From JBBQZU01 sp038207425 (GTDB taxonomy: Bacteria > Bacteroidota > Bacteroidia > Flavobacteriales_D > Cryomorphaceae), in assembly GCA_038207425.1 (NCBI GenBank), contig JBBQZU010000018.1, positions 13,124 to 77,123 of the forward strand: a stretch of 64,000 nucleotides of DNA, read 5' to 3'. Made by a program: the position numbers and the translations under genes. The notes beneath the pieces are model-generated. The model did not search any database. It was not told where the DNA came from and saw only the letters and a list, made by a program, of their open reading frames with translations. This document shows positions 7,926-16,738 of this stretch, piece by piece. Numbering within the stretch: position 1 is the first letter of the stretch; each line of letters starts with the position of its first letter.

Positions 7926-9836
7926 CTACCACCACACGCGCAATCCTGCGCGCACTCCTGGATATATTTTAAGGTTGTAATCAGCGCTTATATTCCGGTC
8001 GTATACCACATCATTGTCATCAGGTATTACACTATCAGGAAGTGAATTGATTTGGTCAGTAAGCAACCCATTGAGCTGCGCCCCGGCAAAGATCGAGAAG
8101 GTTTTTGAAAATTTATAATCGGCACCTACGGCAAATCTGTTGAGCAAGTTAAACTCCGGGTCCGAATTATAATTGAGCCAGTGTGCAGTGAGTTGAATAT
8201 CGAGATTGAACCTCCGCCCGAGTCGTGGGCTGCCGCCAATACCATAAGCGTAATACCATATATTATCACCACTTCCAACAGGATTATTGCCTGCACCAAA
8301 TATATTGTAGAAACTACGCACTCCGGTGCGGAATGCCACATTGATCATAAAGGTTTCGTCGGTACTTAATTCCACACTGTGAAAACCGCTGTGAACGTAT
8401 GAAAGCAAACCAACAGGTACTCCAGAAATTGAATCGCTCACATTGATAAGTGCAACCTGCATGCCCCGCACTTTTTTTGCTACATTCAGCACTGCCGATA
8501 CCTGTGCTCCCCGCACTTCGCCAGTACAAGCGTTTAGCACACCTGCTACCTGTGCTCCATTCACATTGCCGATGGTGGTATTCAGCACTCCGGCTAGCTG
8601 AGCTGCGCCTACTTCTGCAGCGGCTACATTCAACACTCCTGCAATTTGTAGTGCAGAAATTCCAGAGAGGGCCGAGTTGAGTACTCCGGCAATCTGCACC
8701 CCGTCAGCATAACCATTTTGGTGGTTCAATACTCCGGCTATTGACACTCCTTCAGTGGCTTGATGGGTATAATTAAGCACTCCCGCGGCCAGAAACCCGG
8801 AATGACTTGAACCGTGCACATTCATTACGCCAGCAAGTTGCACACCTGATGATGTATCTCTGCTCATATTGGCAACCCCTGCAAGCTGAACAGCATCTGA
8901 ACTGCGTCCTGCAGCGTTGAATAGTCCTGCAGCCTGCACACCACGTACATCGGCACGTGCTACATTAAATAGCCCGGCTAATTCGAGTTTTTCATTCCCC
9001 ATAGAGAAGCCACCGAGTGCGTTCAAAGAATAATCGTTGATTACATTGCCACTGAGTAGGCCATTGCTCCCGGCAAAAGGGAGAAACCCCACTTGATATT
9101 CGCGGCGCAGGGTATCGGAAATATTTAGCATGGCGAGTTTTCCCGGCGACAATTCTGAAGTAATCGATGGAACAGGATTTAACATGGTATCTCTGATAGC
9201 AAGTGTTGGCACGAGCGGGGTCGGAGCTTTCGCCGGAATATCACCCACAGGTCGCATAGCGAGTTGCACTGTTGGTTTATCGAGGGTGGGGAGTACAGTT
9301 AGGGTGTCGCTGTATCCTTTTCTAAATGCTGCAATCTTTAGTGGTGCTGATGGTTTTACAATCTTCATACTGAAAAAACCAAAAGCATCTGTATTGGCAG
9401 CACTCAGTGTACCAGTGTCAAATACTGTTGCTGATGCCAGCCTGCCACCGGTATTTGAATCAGTAATGTAGCCGGTAATGACAATCTGTTTTGGCAGCTC
9501 ATTAATTCCGCTTTCAATTTTTCGCCTGGTAAGTATGATATGTTTTCCTTTTTCACGGTAGGCCATTTCGCTGGAAAATATTAACTCAAGTGCTTCGCGA
9601 ACTGACTTGCTCCTCAGCGTAAGGGTGATTTTTTTGGTTTCATCAATTACTTCAGGACTGTATGAAAAGCTGAAACCTCCCAGATTACCGAGCCGTTCGA
9701 GTGCGCGTCCTGTTTTTTCATTTTTAAAATCGATCGTTACCAGCTTTTCGAGCAAAAGCGTTTTACCTTGAGCATTGGCCGAAAGGCTGAAAAGCATAAA
9801 AATTAATGAGCTGATTAAACTACTTTTCGCAACCAT
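7926..9836 (-). CDS. STN-domain protein with 16-residue LA_2272-type surface repeats and C-terminal barrel-like region
   Basis: The preferred start is ATG 9836 (MVAKSSLISSLIFM, a signal peptide ending at ANAQ). Upstream ATGs at 9866 and 9926 only add polar residues that overlap fecR. After the signal come an STN domain (TIDFKNEKTGRALERL, SVREALELIF), a CarboxypepD_reg-like domain (ITGYITDSNTG), and eleven copies of a repeat of the form (G)VQ-L/I-AGVLN. In the longer reading these sit at residues 316, 332, 348 and so on to 476, exactly 16 residues apart. A beta-rich C-terminal part ending in Trp suggests outer-membrane insertion. The repeats resemble the LA_2272 surface-repeat family of Leptospira. 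STN domains normally belong to TonB transducers that signal to FecR. Here no TonB barrel follows. It is the third gene of a sigma/anti-sigma operon. Confidence 0.8.
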   Translation of the reverse strand: MVAKSSLISSLIFMLFSLSANAQGKTLLLEKLVTIDFKNEKTGRALERLGNLGGFSFSYSPEVIDETKKITLTLRSKSVREALELIFSSEMAYREKGKHIILTRRKIESGINELPKQIVITGYITDSNTGGRLASATVFDTGTLSAANTDAFGFFSMKIVKPSAPLKIAAFRKGYSDTLTVLPTLDKPTVQLAMRPVGDIPAKAPTPLVPTLAIRDTMLNPVPSITSELSPGKLAMLNISDTLRREYQVGFLPFAGSNGLLSGNVINDYSLNALGGFSMGNEKLELAGLFNVARADVRGVQAAGLFNAAGRSSDAVQLAGVANMSRDTSSGVQLAGVMNVHGSSHSGFLAAGVLNYTHQATEGVSIAGVLNHQNGYADGVQIAGVLNSALSGISALQIAGVLNVAAAEVGAAQLAGVLNTTIGNVNGAQVAGVLNACTGEVRGAQVSAVLNVAKKVRGMQVALINVSDSISGVPVGLLSYVHSGFHSVELSTDETFMINVAFRTGVRSFYNIFGAGNNPVGSGDNIWYYAYGIGGSPRLGRRFNLDIQLTAHWLNYNSDPEFNLLNRFAVGADYKFSKTFSIFAGAQLNGLLTDQINSLPDSVIPDDNDVVYDRNISADYNLKIYPGVRAGLRVWW

Positions 9837-10794
9837 CGCCTTCGAGTATGATTTTTCCTTGCTCATAATGCAGCGACAACCCAAGGGTTTCTGCGAGCAC
9901 TTCGGCAATTGTTTCGGGTCGCTCATCGTTAAAGCTGGCAGTTATTCTGCAATCACCTACAGGGCCTTGCAGTTCGAGTCGCACTGCGTATGCGGCATTC
10001 ACTCTGCGCACTACTTCTGCGAGAGTTACCCCGCCGAAATGAAAGATACGGTTGCGCCATTCATACGTTTCCGGGGTAGGGGTAAGCAGCGGCTCTATCG
10101 CGCCGCTCGATGCAATGTACACACCTGCCTGACCTGCTGTGAGCAATATTCCGGGATTATTTTCTGTGAATAATTGCACCGCTCCTTCTGTTACCAGCAC
10201 GGTAGTAGAGTCGCCACGGGTGCTTACGCCAAATGAAGTGCCTATATCTTGTATTTTTAGTCCGTCTGTTTTTACGATTGTCGTAATATCTTCCTTGGAT
10301 TCAAGGTCGAACCAGGCATCGCCGCTCAGGTTGATGGTTTCAGATTTCCCACGCCGCAGGTATGATATACTCGAGGCTTTATTGATTGTCACGATATGAT
10401 TTCCCGGAAGGGTATCTGTTTTTTGCTCAAGTATAGCTTCTGCAAAATAGGTTTCGGTAGTAGGAGCAAACCAAGTGTAAACGGCTATTCCCACGGCTGC
10501 AATGAGTGCCACACCCGCTGCGATACGGAGAACGCTCCAGGCTGAAATTGAAGGGGTCCTTTTTATAGGAATCACCCTTCCTTGTTTAGCCTTCACAAGC
10601 TCCCAAACTTCATCAGCATTCCATTCGTAGTCTGCAGGATTTTTGCCGTATAGGGTGCACACCTGTCTGAAATGCCGCTCATTCTCAGTTGCAGAATGCC
10701 TCCAGTCATCAAGCATCATAGCTTCATCAGCACTTGAATCTCCATTCAGATATGCAACGATCAGTGCTTCTATATTTTCCGGAAGGGATTTCAA
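9820..10794 (-). CDS. FecR-family anti-sigma factor
   Basis: A 324-residue inner-membrane regulator. The cytoplasmic N-terminal part (about 1-80) would hold the partner sigma factor. One membrane segment follows (SVLRIAAGVALIAAVGIAVYTW, about 86-107), then a periplasmic FecR domain (LPGNHIVTINKASSISYLRRGK, GDAWFDLESKEDI, TSFGVSTRG) and a C-terminal STN-like DUF4974 segment (FGGVTLAEVVRRVNAAYAVRLEL). The start overlaps the sigma gene by four bases, so translation is probably coupled. The 3' end overlaps the STN surface protein by about 17 bases. In known systems the periplasmic domain receives a signal from the STN domain of a TonB transducer. Confidence 0.92.
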   Translation of the reverse strand: MKSLPENIEALIVAYLNGDSSADEAMMLDDWRHSATENERHFRQVCTLYGKNPADYEWNADEVWELVKAKQGRVIPIKRTPSISAWSVLRIAAGVALIAAVGIAVYTWFAPTTETYFAEAILEQKTDTLPGNHIVTINKASSISYLRRGKSETINLSGDAWFDLESKEDITTIVKTDGLKIQDIGTSFGVSTRGDSTTVLVTEGAVQLFTENNPGILLTAGQAGVYIASSGAIEPLLTPTPETYEWRNRIFHFGGVTLAEVVRRVNAAYAVRLELQGPVGDCRITASFNDERPETIAEVLAETLGLSLHYEQGKIILEGDGCEK

Positions 10795-11366
10795 AGCTGG
10801 TTGATGAGGTGTAGTACGATCATTGCAGGCAGGTAATCTTTTAATTCAATACGCATTATTTTGAGGGCCTTGGAAATCTGATTTTCTACCGTTTTTACTG
10901 ATATGCCAAGTTTTTCGGCAATTTTAGCATAGCGGAGTTCTTCAAAGCGACTCAGTTCAAATACCGCCCTGCATTGTGTAGGGAGTTTTTCAAGGGCTGA
11001 ATTTATTCTGGCTTGCAGCGGTTGTTCTGACGCTTGTTGCTCCGTCTGAAAATTTTCTATATCCAGTTCTCCAAGATGCCGGGCGCGTACTTTTCTATGT
11101 TTAATGGCATTGAGCGATGCATTGCGCACTGATGTGTAGAGGTATGATTTGCCTGCTTGTACATCCAGGTCATGGCATTTCTCCCAGAGCAAAGTCATAA
11201 TACGCTGCACCGTGTCAGCAGCTTCATCGCGGTTGCCGAGCAGGGTGTATGCATAGCTGCACAAAGGGCTGTAATACTGTTTGAATATCATTTCAAAAGC
11301 ATTTACATCGCCGGTTTTGAGTCGGGCAAAAAGAGCCTGTTCGGCAGTATGGGCCTCCGTGGTCAT
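10791..11366 (-). CDS. ECF RNA polymerase sigma factor (Bacteroidetes FecI-type)
   Basis: A 191-residue group 4 sigma factor. Region 2 is at about 20-90 (FEMIFKQYYSPLCSYAYTLLGNRDEAADTVQRIMTLLWEK, with the acidic core-binding face). Region 4 is at about 120-180 (LPTQCRAVFELSRFEELRYAKIAEKLGISVKTVENQISKAL, the -35 helix-turn-helix). It is the first gene of the sigma-fecR-STN operon and is expected to drive that operon, and perhaps once the neighbouring TonB receptor. A TACCTTCG sequence just before the gene is one base off the housekeeping -7 box. Confidence 0.92.
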   Translation of the reverse strand: MTTEAHTAEQALFARLKTGDVNAFEMIFKQYYSPLCSYAYTLLGNRDEAADTVQRIMTLLWEKCHDLDVQAGKSYLYTSVRNASLNAIKHRKVRARHLGELDIENFQTEQQASEQPLQARINSALEKLPTQCRAVFELSRFEELRYAKIAEKLGISVKTVENQISKALKIMRIELKDYLPAMIVLHLINQL

Positions 11367-11513
11367 TCGGGGGCGAAGGTACCATCCTCAGGCGATGTGT
11401 AGCTATGACAACATTACAAACGGTTACCCCTATGATGGAAGGTGAATATTTTTATGATCGGCGGTGAAGATGTGCCCAAGTTATACCTGCCGGGTGCAAT
11501 TCAAGCAACAATT

Positions 11514-13520
11514 TCAATTTTTAGAGAATTCTTTTTTCACCATATCGTATGCTACTTTCTTTCTTCCATTATAATCAATGATACTCCATGATGGTCCCGG
11601 CCAGCAATCATTCAACTGCCAAAGTAGCGAACCCATGCAGTGACCATTTGAATGGATATGGGCATCAATGGCAATGCCCAATGCATTCGCCTGTGCCTGC
11701 TGACTGGCCTCGATGAATGTTTCAAAATCATTTGCCGAAAGGTTCAGATCGCTGATATGTCTGAATATCTCTGAATTTCCGACATAGCTTTTTTGTAGAT
11801 TTTTCACTGCCGGAGAATCCAAATTTCGGTCGGCTGAATCAAGAAAGGGGTAGAGCGTAGCCGGATCAGGGAAACTCTGCAATCCGTATTCAACCATAAA
11901 TCTACCCACATTTGCCGTGAAGGCGCTCGCAGGCTCGCGCCCATGCCACACTCCCCAATAGTGCATTGTGCCGTGGTTGAAGTTTTCGGCCTTGCCCCAG
12001 TTGCTCTGCGGCGTGGTAGGCACGTAAGGTGTAGCGGGCGATTCGCGGGCCACAACGGAAGCAATAAGCTGATAAAAAAGTTTTTCATAGTCGCCCCACA
12101 TTTGCGCAGCAATTTCATCGCTGTAGCCATAGGTGCTTTGCCAGCCCCAGTTGCGCCAGGCCACTTCTATCTCGTTATTTCCGCACCAAATAGCTACACT
12201 TGCGTGTGGCCGCAAGCGCTGCACCTGTTCAGAGATTTCGGCTTCTACATTCGCAAGAAAATTTTCATCAGCGGGGTACATGCTACCAGCAAACATAAAA
12301 TCTTGCCATACCAAAATACCGAGCGAATCGCAAAGCTCATAGAAAATATCGCGTTCATAAACTCCACCACCCCACACCCTGAGCATATTCATATTTGCAT
12401 CTTTGGCGGCAATCAACAGGCTTCTGTATTGAGCATCGCTCACCCTGGGAAGAAATACATCTTGTGGCACATAGTTGGCGCCTTTCATAAATACAGGTTT
12501 GCCATTTATTTTGAAATAGAATGAAGTGCCAATTTCATCCGGCTTATTTACCAATTCTATAGTTCGCAAGCCAATATCAATCGGGGTTGTTGACAGCAAT
12601 TCAGTTCCCGAATGCATCATCGCTTCGAAGTGATAAAGGTGCTGCTTGCCTTCACCTTGCGGCCACCATAATTCGGGATTGGTTATTTCAAAATTTACAG
12701 CTACTGATTGCACTCCCGGATCAATCATACCTGCCCATTTTTGATCGGCAATGGATATTGTTGCAGCAAGAGCTTTTGTTGTAAAATTTTCAACCTTGGC
12801 GTGCAGCCTAAGCGAGGCCCTGTTTTCACTGAGTTGCATTTGCGCTACATATGCATTACGCAGCGTAGCCTTTCGGTAAAAATCGATGTGTACCGGCTTC
12901 CAGATACCCGCCGTAACAAAGCGTGGTGCCCAGTCCCACCCGAAGTGATATGCCGCCTTGCGCGTGTAGGGTGCTGTTTTGCTACGGTCATTGTCGGCGG
13001 GGTATACAAGGCCCGCATTTGATATATTTCTGGCATTCCTTTTCACCGGAGATTCAAATACTATTTTCAATTCATTCGGCCCTTCTTTCAATAGTTCTTT
13101 CACTGGTACCCGCCACGATCTGAACATATTATCTCCTTCGAGTATCTCCGTGCCATTGAGCGATACTGTAGCATAGGTGTCAAGCCCTTCAAACACCAAT
13201 TCTGCAGCGTCGTAGCTTGCAGGAATTTCATGGAAGTGAAAATTGCAGGTATACACCCAGGTTTTGTTTTCTATCCATTGCAATGCTATTTCGTTACTGC
13301 CGTAAAATGGATCGGCAATAAAACCCGCTGCAAGCAAATCGGTATGAACGGTGCCCGGCACTGAAGCTGGGCAAGTGAGAATAGTGTCGTGGCCGGATAG
13401 CGTCCATCCGTTGTCGAGTAAAATAGAATTTGGAACCGGAGCAGTATCATCGCTTCTGCAACCGAACCAAAATGCGCTGATGCACAATATTAAAATGACA
13501 AATAATTTTTTTGCCATCAT
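11514..13520 (-). CDS. Beta-mannosidase-like glycoside hydrolase family 2 lipoprotein
   Basis: The start at ATG 13520 (or 13517) gives a clean lipoprotein signal, MMAKKLFVILILCISAFWFGC. An ATG at 13589, overlapping the cutC stop as TAATG, would add 23 residues and may couple translation. The protein has the GH2 sugar-binding jelly roll, the immunoglobulin-like domain and the TIM barrel. The acid/base is in GNNEIEVAW (E450) and the nucleophile in FMVEYGLQSFP (E544). VWGGGVYE and QDFMFAGSMYP are typical of beta-mannosidases. At about 668 residues it is shorter than the usual 820-850, lacking the C-terminal beta domain. The likely role is release of beta-mannose from imported or surface glycans in the envelope, with GH20 upstream in the same operon. 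Confidence 0.9.
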   Translation of the reverse strand: MMAKKLFVILILCISAFWFGCRSDDTAPVPNSILLDNGWTLSGHDTILTCPASVPGTVHTDLLAAGFIADPFYGSNEIALQWIENKTWVYTCNFHFHEIPASYDAAELVFEGLDTYATVSLNGTEILEGDNMFRSWRVPVKELLKEGPNELKIVFESPVKRNARNISNAGLVYPADNDRSKTAPYTRKAAYHFGWDWAPRFVTAGIWKPVHIDFYRKATLRNAYVAQMQLSENRASLRLHAKVENFTTKALAATISIADQKWAGMIDPGVQSVAVNFEITNPELWWPQGEGKQHLYHFEAMMHSGTELLSTTPIDIGLRTIELVNKPDEIGTSFYFKINGKPVFMKGANYVPQDVFLPRVSDAQYRSLLIAAKDANMNMLRVWGGGVYERDIFYELCDSLGILVWQDFMFAGSMYPADENFLANVEAEISEQVQRLRPHASVAIWCGNNEIEVAWRNWGWQSTYGYSDEIAAQMWGDYEKLFYQLIASVVARESPATPYVPTTPQSNWGKAENFNHGTMHYWGVWHGREPASAFTANVGRFMVEYGLQSFPDPATLYPFLDSADRNLDSPAVKNLQKSYVGNSEIFRHISDLNLSANDFETFIEASQQAQANALGIAIDAHIHSNGHCMGSLLWQLNDCWPGPSWSIIDYNGRKKVAYDMVKKEFSKN

Positions 13521-13588
13521 CAGAGCATATGTTTTTTTTGATAGGCTGTAAAAGCAATTAAATCTTCTTGCTCCATCTGTTTTGAGCA

Positions 13589-14320
13589 TTAAGTAAATGT
13601 ATCATGCCCTGTGTTTTGCATAAAAGAAAGAGCCTTTACCACGCCTCTTATTTTGCCCCTATCAGCAGCCCAAACTTCGCCTAACCCATAGGCATCGTCA
13701 GCTTCAATTACCTGGCGTGCAGTAAAGTGGATGGCGTCAACTCCTGCACTGGCTATAATGGCGGCGTTGTTAGGATTTACTCCTCCTCCCGCCGTGATGT
13801 TAATTCTACCGGCAGCATCGGCTGTAAGCTTCCGCAAAAAATCCAGGCCTTGCATCGCTGAGTGAGCTTGGCCTGATGTGAGAATATTTTCAACCCCCAT
13901 TGCTGCAAGGGCTTCCATTGCTTCGCTTGGATTGGTGCATACATCAATAGCGCGGTGGTAGGTTACTTCGAGATTCGACCGATGCGCTGCTTGCACAAGT
14001 GCGAGGGTATGCCCTTGATCAAACCGGCCATCGCGGTGCAGCAAGCCCAATACCACTCCGGCAGCTCCGGCATGCGCTGCAGCTTCAATTTCAAGATGCA
14101 TGAGAGCTATTTCATCAGGGGTATAAGTGAAGTGCCCCCCACGAGGTCGAATCATTGCATATACGGGCAGGGCGCATTGGCGGCTTATGGTTTCTATTAT
14201 TCCGTAGCTGGGCGTGGTGCCACCTTCGCGCAGGTTTGCGCACAACTCTAGCCTATGAGCGCCGCACTCCTCAGCCGCCAACGCTTGCTCAAGGCTGTCA
14301 ATGCATACTTCAATGGTCAT
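13589..14320 (-). CDS. cutC: CutC family protein
   Basis: A 243-residue TIM-barrel protein covering the full family length, with ECGAHRLELCANLREGGTTPS, AMIRPRGGHFTY, VTYHRAIDVC and ILTSGQAHSAMQG. CutC was named for copper homeostasis in E. coli, but its biochemical activity is unsettled and it may bind copper or act in another way. Both ends are fused to neighbours by TAATG junctions (GH20 stop/cutC start at 14320, cutC stop/possible GH2 start at 13589), so it is translated with two glycosidases. That setting hints at a role in sugar metabolism or in the same stress response, but this is inference. Confidence 0.9.
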   Translation of the reverse strand: MTIEVCIDSLEQALAAEECGAHRLELCANLREGGTTPSYGIIETISRQCALPVYAMIRPRGGHFTYTPDEIALMHLEIEAAAHAGAAGVVLGLLHRDGRFDQGHTLALVQAAHRSNLEVTYHRAIDVCTNPSEAMEALAAMGVENILTSGQAHSAMQGLDFLRKLTADAAGRINITAGGGVNPNNAAIIASAGVDAIHFTARQVIEADDAYGLGEVWAADRGKIRGVVKALSFMQNTGHDTFT

Positions 14321-16662
14321 TATTCTACAATTATTTCACTGATAAATATCCAGGATCCGGCACCTGCGGCTTCGTGCCATTCAGGGATATTGCCCGGATT
14401 GGTAGCTACAATCTTCACGTAGCGGGCTTCTTTGCCATCGGTTCGAACGCCCAAACCTTCGGTGTAAGTTCCCTTCGCTTTCTGCGAAAGAGTAGGATTT
14501 ATTTTTCCAAAACTATTCCAGGCATTGCCATCAAGAGATGTGAATACTTCCACTGCAGAAGGAAAGAAAATCCATGAATTGCTGTATTGAAGAAATTGAA
14601 GCACCACTGAGCTTACGGGTTTTAATATTCCCAGGTCAAGAACAGATTCCACATCATGCCCCCAGAAGCCCAGCCATTGCCCATCGCGAAAATCATCGCT
14701 ACCCAATATTCCATTTATTAATATTGCAGCGCCTCCAGTAGCGTAGCTCGGGTTTGGTTCTTTGTTGAGTACAATGCGTGCATCATGCGCTTTGTGCACT
14801 TGCAAACGCAAGGGTATTGGAGTGCCAGGCATATTTCCGTCAAGCTCGGGTTGCACCTTCCATAATCTCGGTGCTCCTGGTGTTACGTAAATTTCTCGCA
14901 CTGAACCGTCGCTACTTGCCACTTTCAAGTCATTTGGCGTAAGCTGTGCCGTGCCCGGTCCTTTTACTCCATTTACCGCAAGGTGCACCCCGGGCTGAGC
15001 GTTAGTAAGCCGCAGCAAAAGCGAATCGTTGCGCCATGCAGTTGCTGCCGTGAAGGGCACTGTTTCGGCGCCATAAGTCACACCCAGGGTTTTGAGCAAT
15101 GGGTAGTGGCGTGCTACCCGGCTTTTGAATTCTTCAAAGTCGCGCTTCGTGGGGTGTGTCCACAATACCTCACTCATTGCGAGCAGCCGCGGAAATGTCT
15201 TACCGTCGAGTGCGGCCCTGTCGGGTATGCGCTCACTCCAAAGGTTGCATTCACCACCGAGAATATACTTGCCCAGCGATGCATTCAGTGCGGGGGGAAT
15301 AGGACTGAACTGGTACACCTTTTCAAGGTCAATGGAGCGAAGATCGTAATCAAAATAGCAATGGCTTGTAGGCGACATGATGGCCTGATGCCCGACGCGA
15401 ACGGCTTCCAGACCGCCTTCAATGCCTTGCCAGCTTTGTACAATTGCGCCTTTGGGCAGGCCACCTTCAAGTATTTCATCCCAGCCTGCCATGGTACGTC
15501 CGTGGCGCTCAAGGTATCGGCCTATGCGGTTCAGAAACCAGCTTTGCAGCGCATGTGTATCTGTAAGGCCTTCATCAGCCATTCGCTTTTGGCATTTGGC
15601 GCAATTATCCCAGCGGTATTTCGGTGCTTCGTCGCCGCCAATATGTATGTATGGCGACGGAAAAAGCTCCATTACTTCATCGAGCACTTTTTCAAGAAAG
15701 GTAAAAACAGAGTCATTGCCGGCGCAGTAGATGTCTGTAAATACTCCCCACTCATTGGTAACCGCGTGCGGACCACCTGTGCAACTAAGTGAGGGGTAAG
15801 CCGCCAAGGCAGCGAGCGAATGCCCGGGCATTTCAATCTCGGGCACTATTCGGATATGCCGTTCTGAAGCGTATGCAACTACTTCGCGTATTTCGTCTTT
15901 GGTATAAAACCCGCCGTATCTGCTGCCGTCTTTCTCTTTGCGCCATGCACCCACTTCGGTTAGCCTCGGATAAGCGTCAATTGCCAGGCGCCAACCTTGG
16001 TCTTCAGTAAGGTGCCAGTGGAGCGTGTTCATTTTGTAAAAAGCAAGTAAGTCAATATACGCTTTCACATCGCTTACGCTGAAAAAGTGGCGGCATACAT
16101 CCATCAGCATACCGCGGTGCACAAATGCGGGACTGTCTCTTATTGTAAGGCACTGTATTGCATATTCACCACCGGCGGAACTGTCGTGAAAATTCAATGG
16201 CATCAATTGCAGCATTGATTGAATACCACGGTACAAGCCGGTACCGTATGAAGCCCTGAGCGCAATTTCTTTTTGGGTTATGAACAAATCATACGCTTCA
16301 CCACCATCCATTCCAATGGACTCATTGGGGAGCTTGCAAATGAATGTAATGACTGAGTGATAAATGGAATCAATATTGTCATCTACAACGGAAACCATAG
16401 ATAGCTGAAGACCTACAGCAGCGCATTTATCTAAAAAGTGTCGCGCAGCAACCTCGCTGCAATCGTTGTATTTTACCACTGTTTTGGCCGTAAGGCTGAA
16501 GTTACCTTCCTTGAGCTCAAGCAAGCGGGGCTGAGGTATGATGGCAGGCAAGGTTTGAGCCGAAGCCTTTGAAATGAATATACAAAGCAAGAGTGCAAGC
16601 CTTCCGGCAAAGAGGGCTACACGGCTGATTTTAAATTGTATGCTGGCATTGTTGTTTATCAT
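14320..16662 (-). CDS. Beta-N-acetylhexosaminidase, glycoside hydrolase family 20
   Basis: A 780-residue exported enzyme. It has a signal peptide (to about ISKASAQ, residue 36), the GH20b N-terminal domain, and the catalytic TIM barrel with HWHLTEDQGWR and HIGGDEAPK, in which D344 and E345 are the catalytic pair of substrate-assisted hydrolysis. The C-terminal region (about 640-780, SVVLQFLQYSNSWIFFPSAVEVFTS) resembles a discoidin/CBM32-like sandwich. It removes terminal beta-linked GlcNAc or GalNAc from chitin-derived or host glycans. It is the first gene of the GH20-cutC-GH2 operon, joined to cutC by a TAATG overlap. hutI lies 76 bases upstream in the same direction. Confidence 0.93.
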   Translation of the reverse strand: MINNNASIQFKISRVALFAGRLALLLCIFISKASAQTLPAIIPQPRLLELKEGNFSLTAKTVVKYNDCSEVAARHFLDKCAAVGLQLSMVSVVDDNIDSIYHSVITFICKLPNESIGMDGGEAYDLFITQKEIALRASYGTGLYRGIQSMLQLMPLNFHDSSAGGEYAIQCLTIRDSPAFVHRGMLMDVCRHFFSVSDVKAYIDLLAFYKMNTLHWHLTEDQGWRLAIDAYPRLTEVGAWRKEKDGSRYGGFYTKDEIREVVAYASERHIRIVPEIEMPGHSLAALAAYPSLSCTGGPHAVTNEWGVFTDIYCAGNDSVFTFLEKVLDEVMELFPSPYIHIGGDEAPKYRWDNCAKCQKRMADEGLTDTHALQSWFLNRIGRYLERHGRTMAGWDEILEGGLPKGAIVQSWQGIEGGLEAVRVGHQAIMSPTSHCYFDYDLRSIDLEKVYQFSPIPPALNASLGKYILGGECNLWSERIPDRAALDGKTFPRLLAMSEVLWTHPTKRDFEEFKSRVARHYPLLKTLGVTYGAETVPFTAATAWRNDSLLLRLTNAQPGVHLAVNGVKGPGTAQLTPNDLKVASSDGSVREIYVTPGAPRLWKVQPELDGNMPGTPIPLRLQVHKAHDARIVLNKEPNPSYATGGAAILINGILGSDDFRDGQWLGFWGHDVESVLDLGILKPVSSVVLQFLQYSNSWIFFPSAVEVFTSLDGNAWNSFGKINPTLSQKAKGTYTEGLGVRTDGKEARYVKIVATNPGNIPEWHEAAGAGSWIFISEIIVE

Positions 16663-16738
16663 GGATTTACTTCAAGCGGATTTAAACAGAGTGTGAAATT
16701 ATTTTTTTTTTGGCAAAAAAATTTCAAAAAACCAAAAA

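Noticed and set aside
11943..12524. 193-residue plus-strand frame inside the GH2 gene
   Set aside because: Antisense to a well-supported beta-mannosidase gene with intact catalytic residues.
14983..15792. 269-residue plus-strand reading frame inside the GH20 gene
   Set aside because: It is an antisense shadow of a gene with clear catalytic motifs. Its composition is Cys/His-rich in the way typical of shadow frames.
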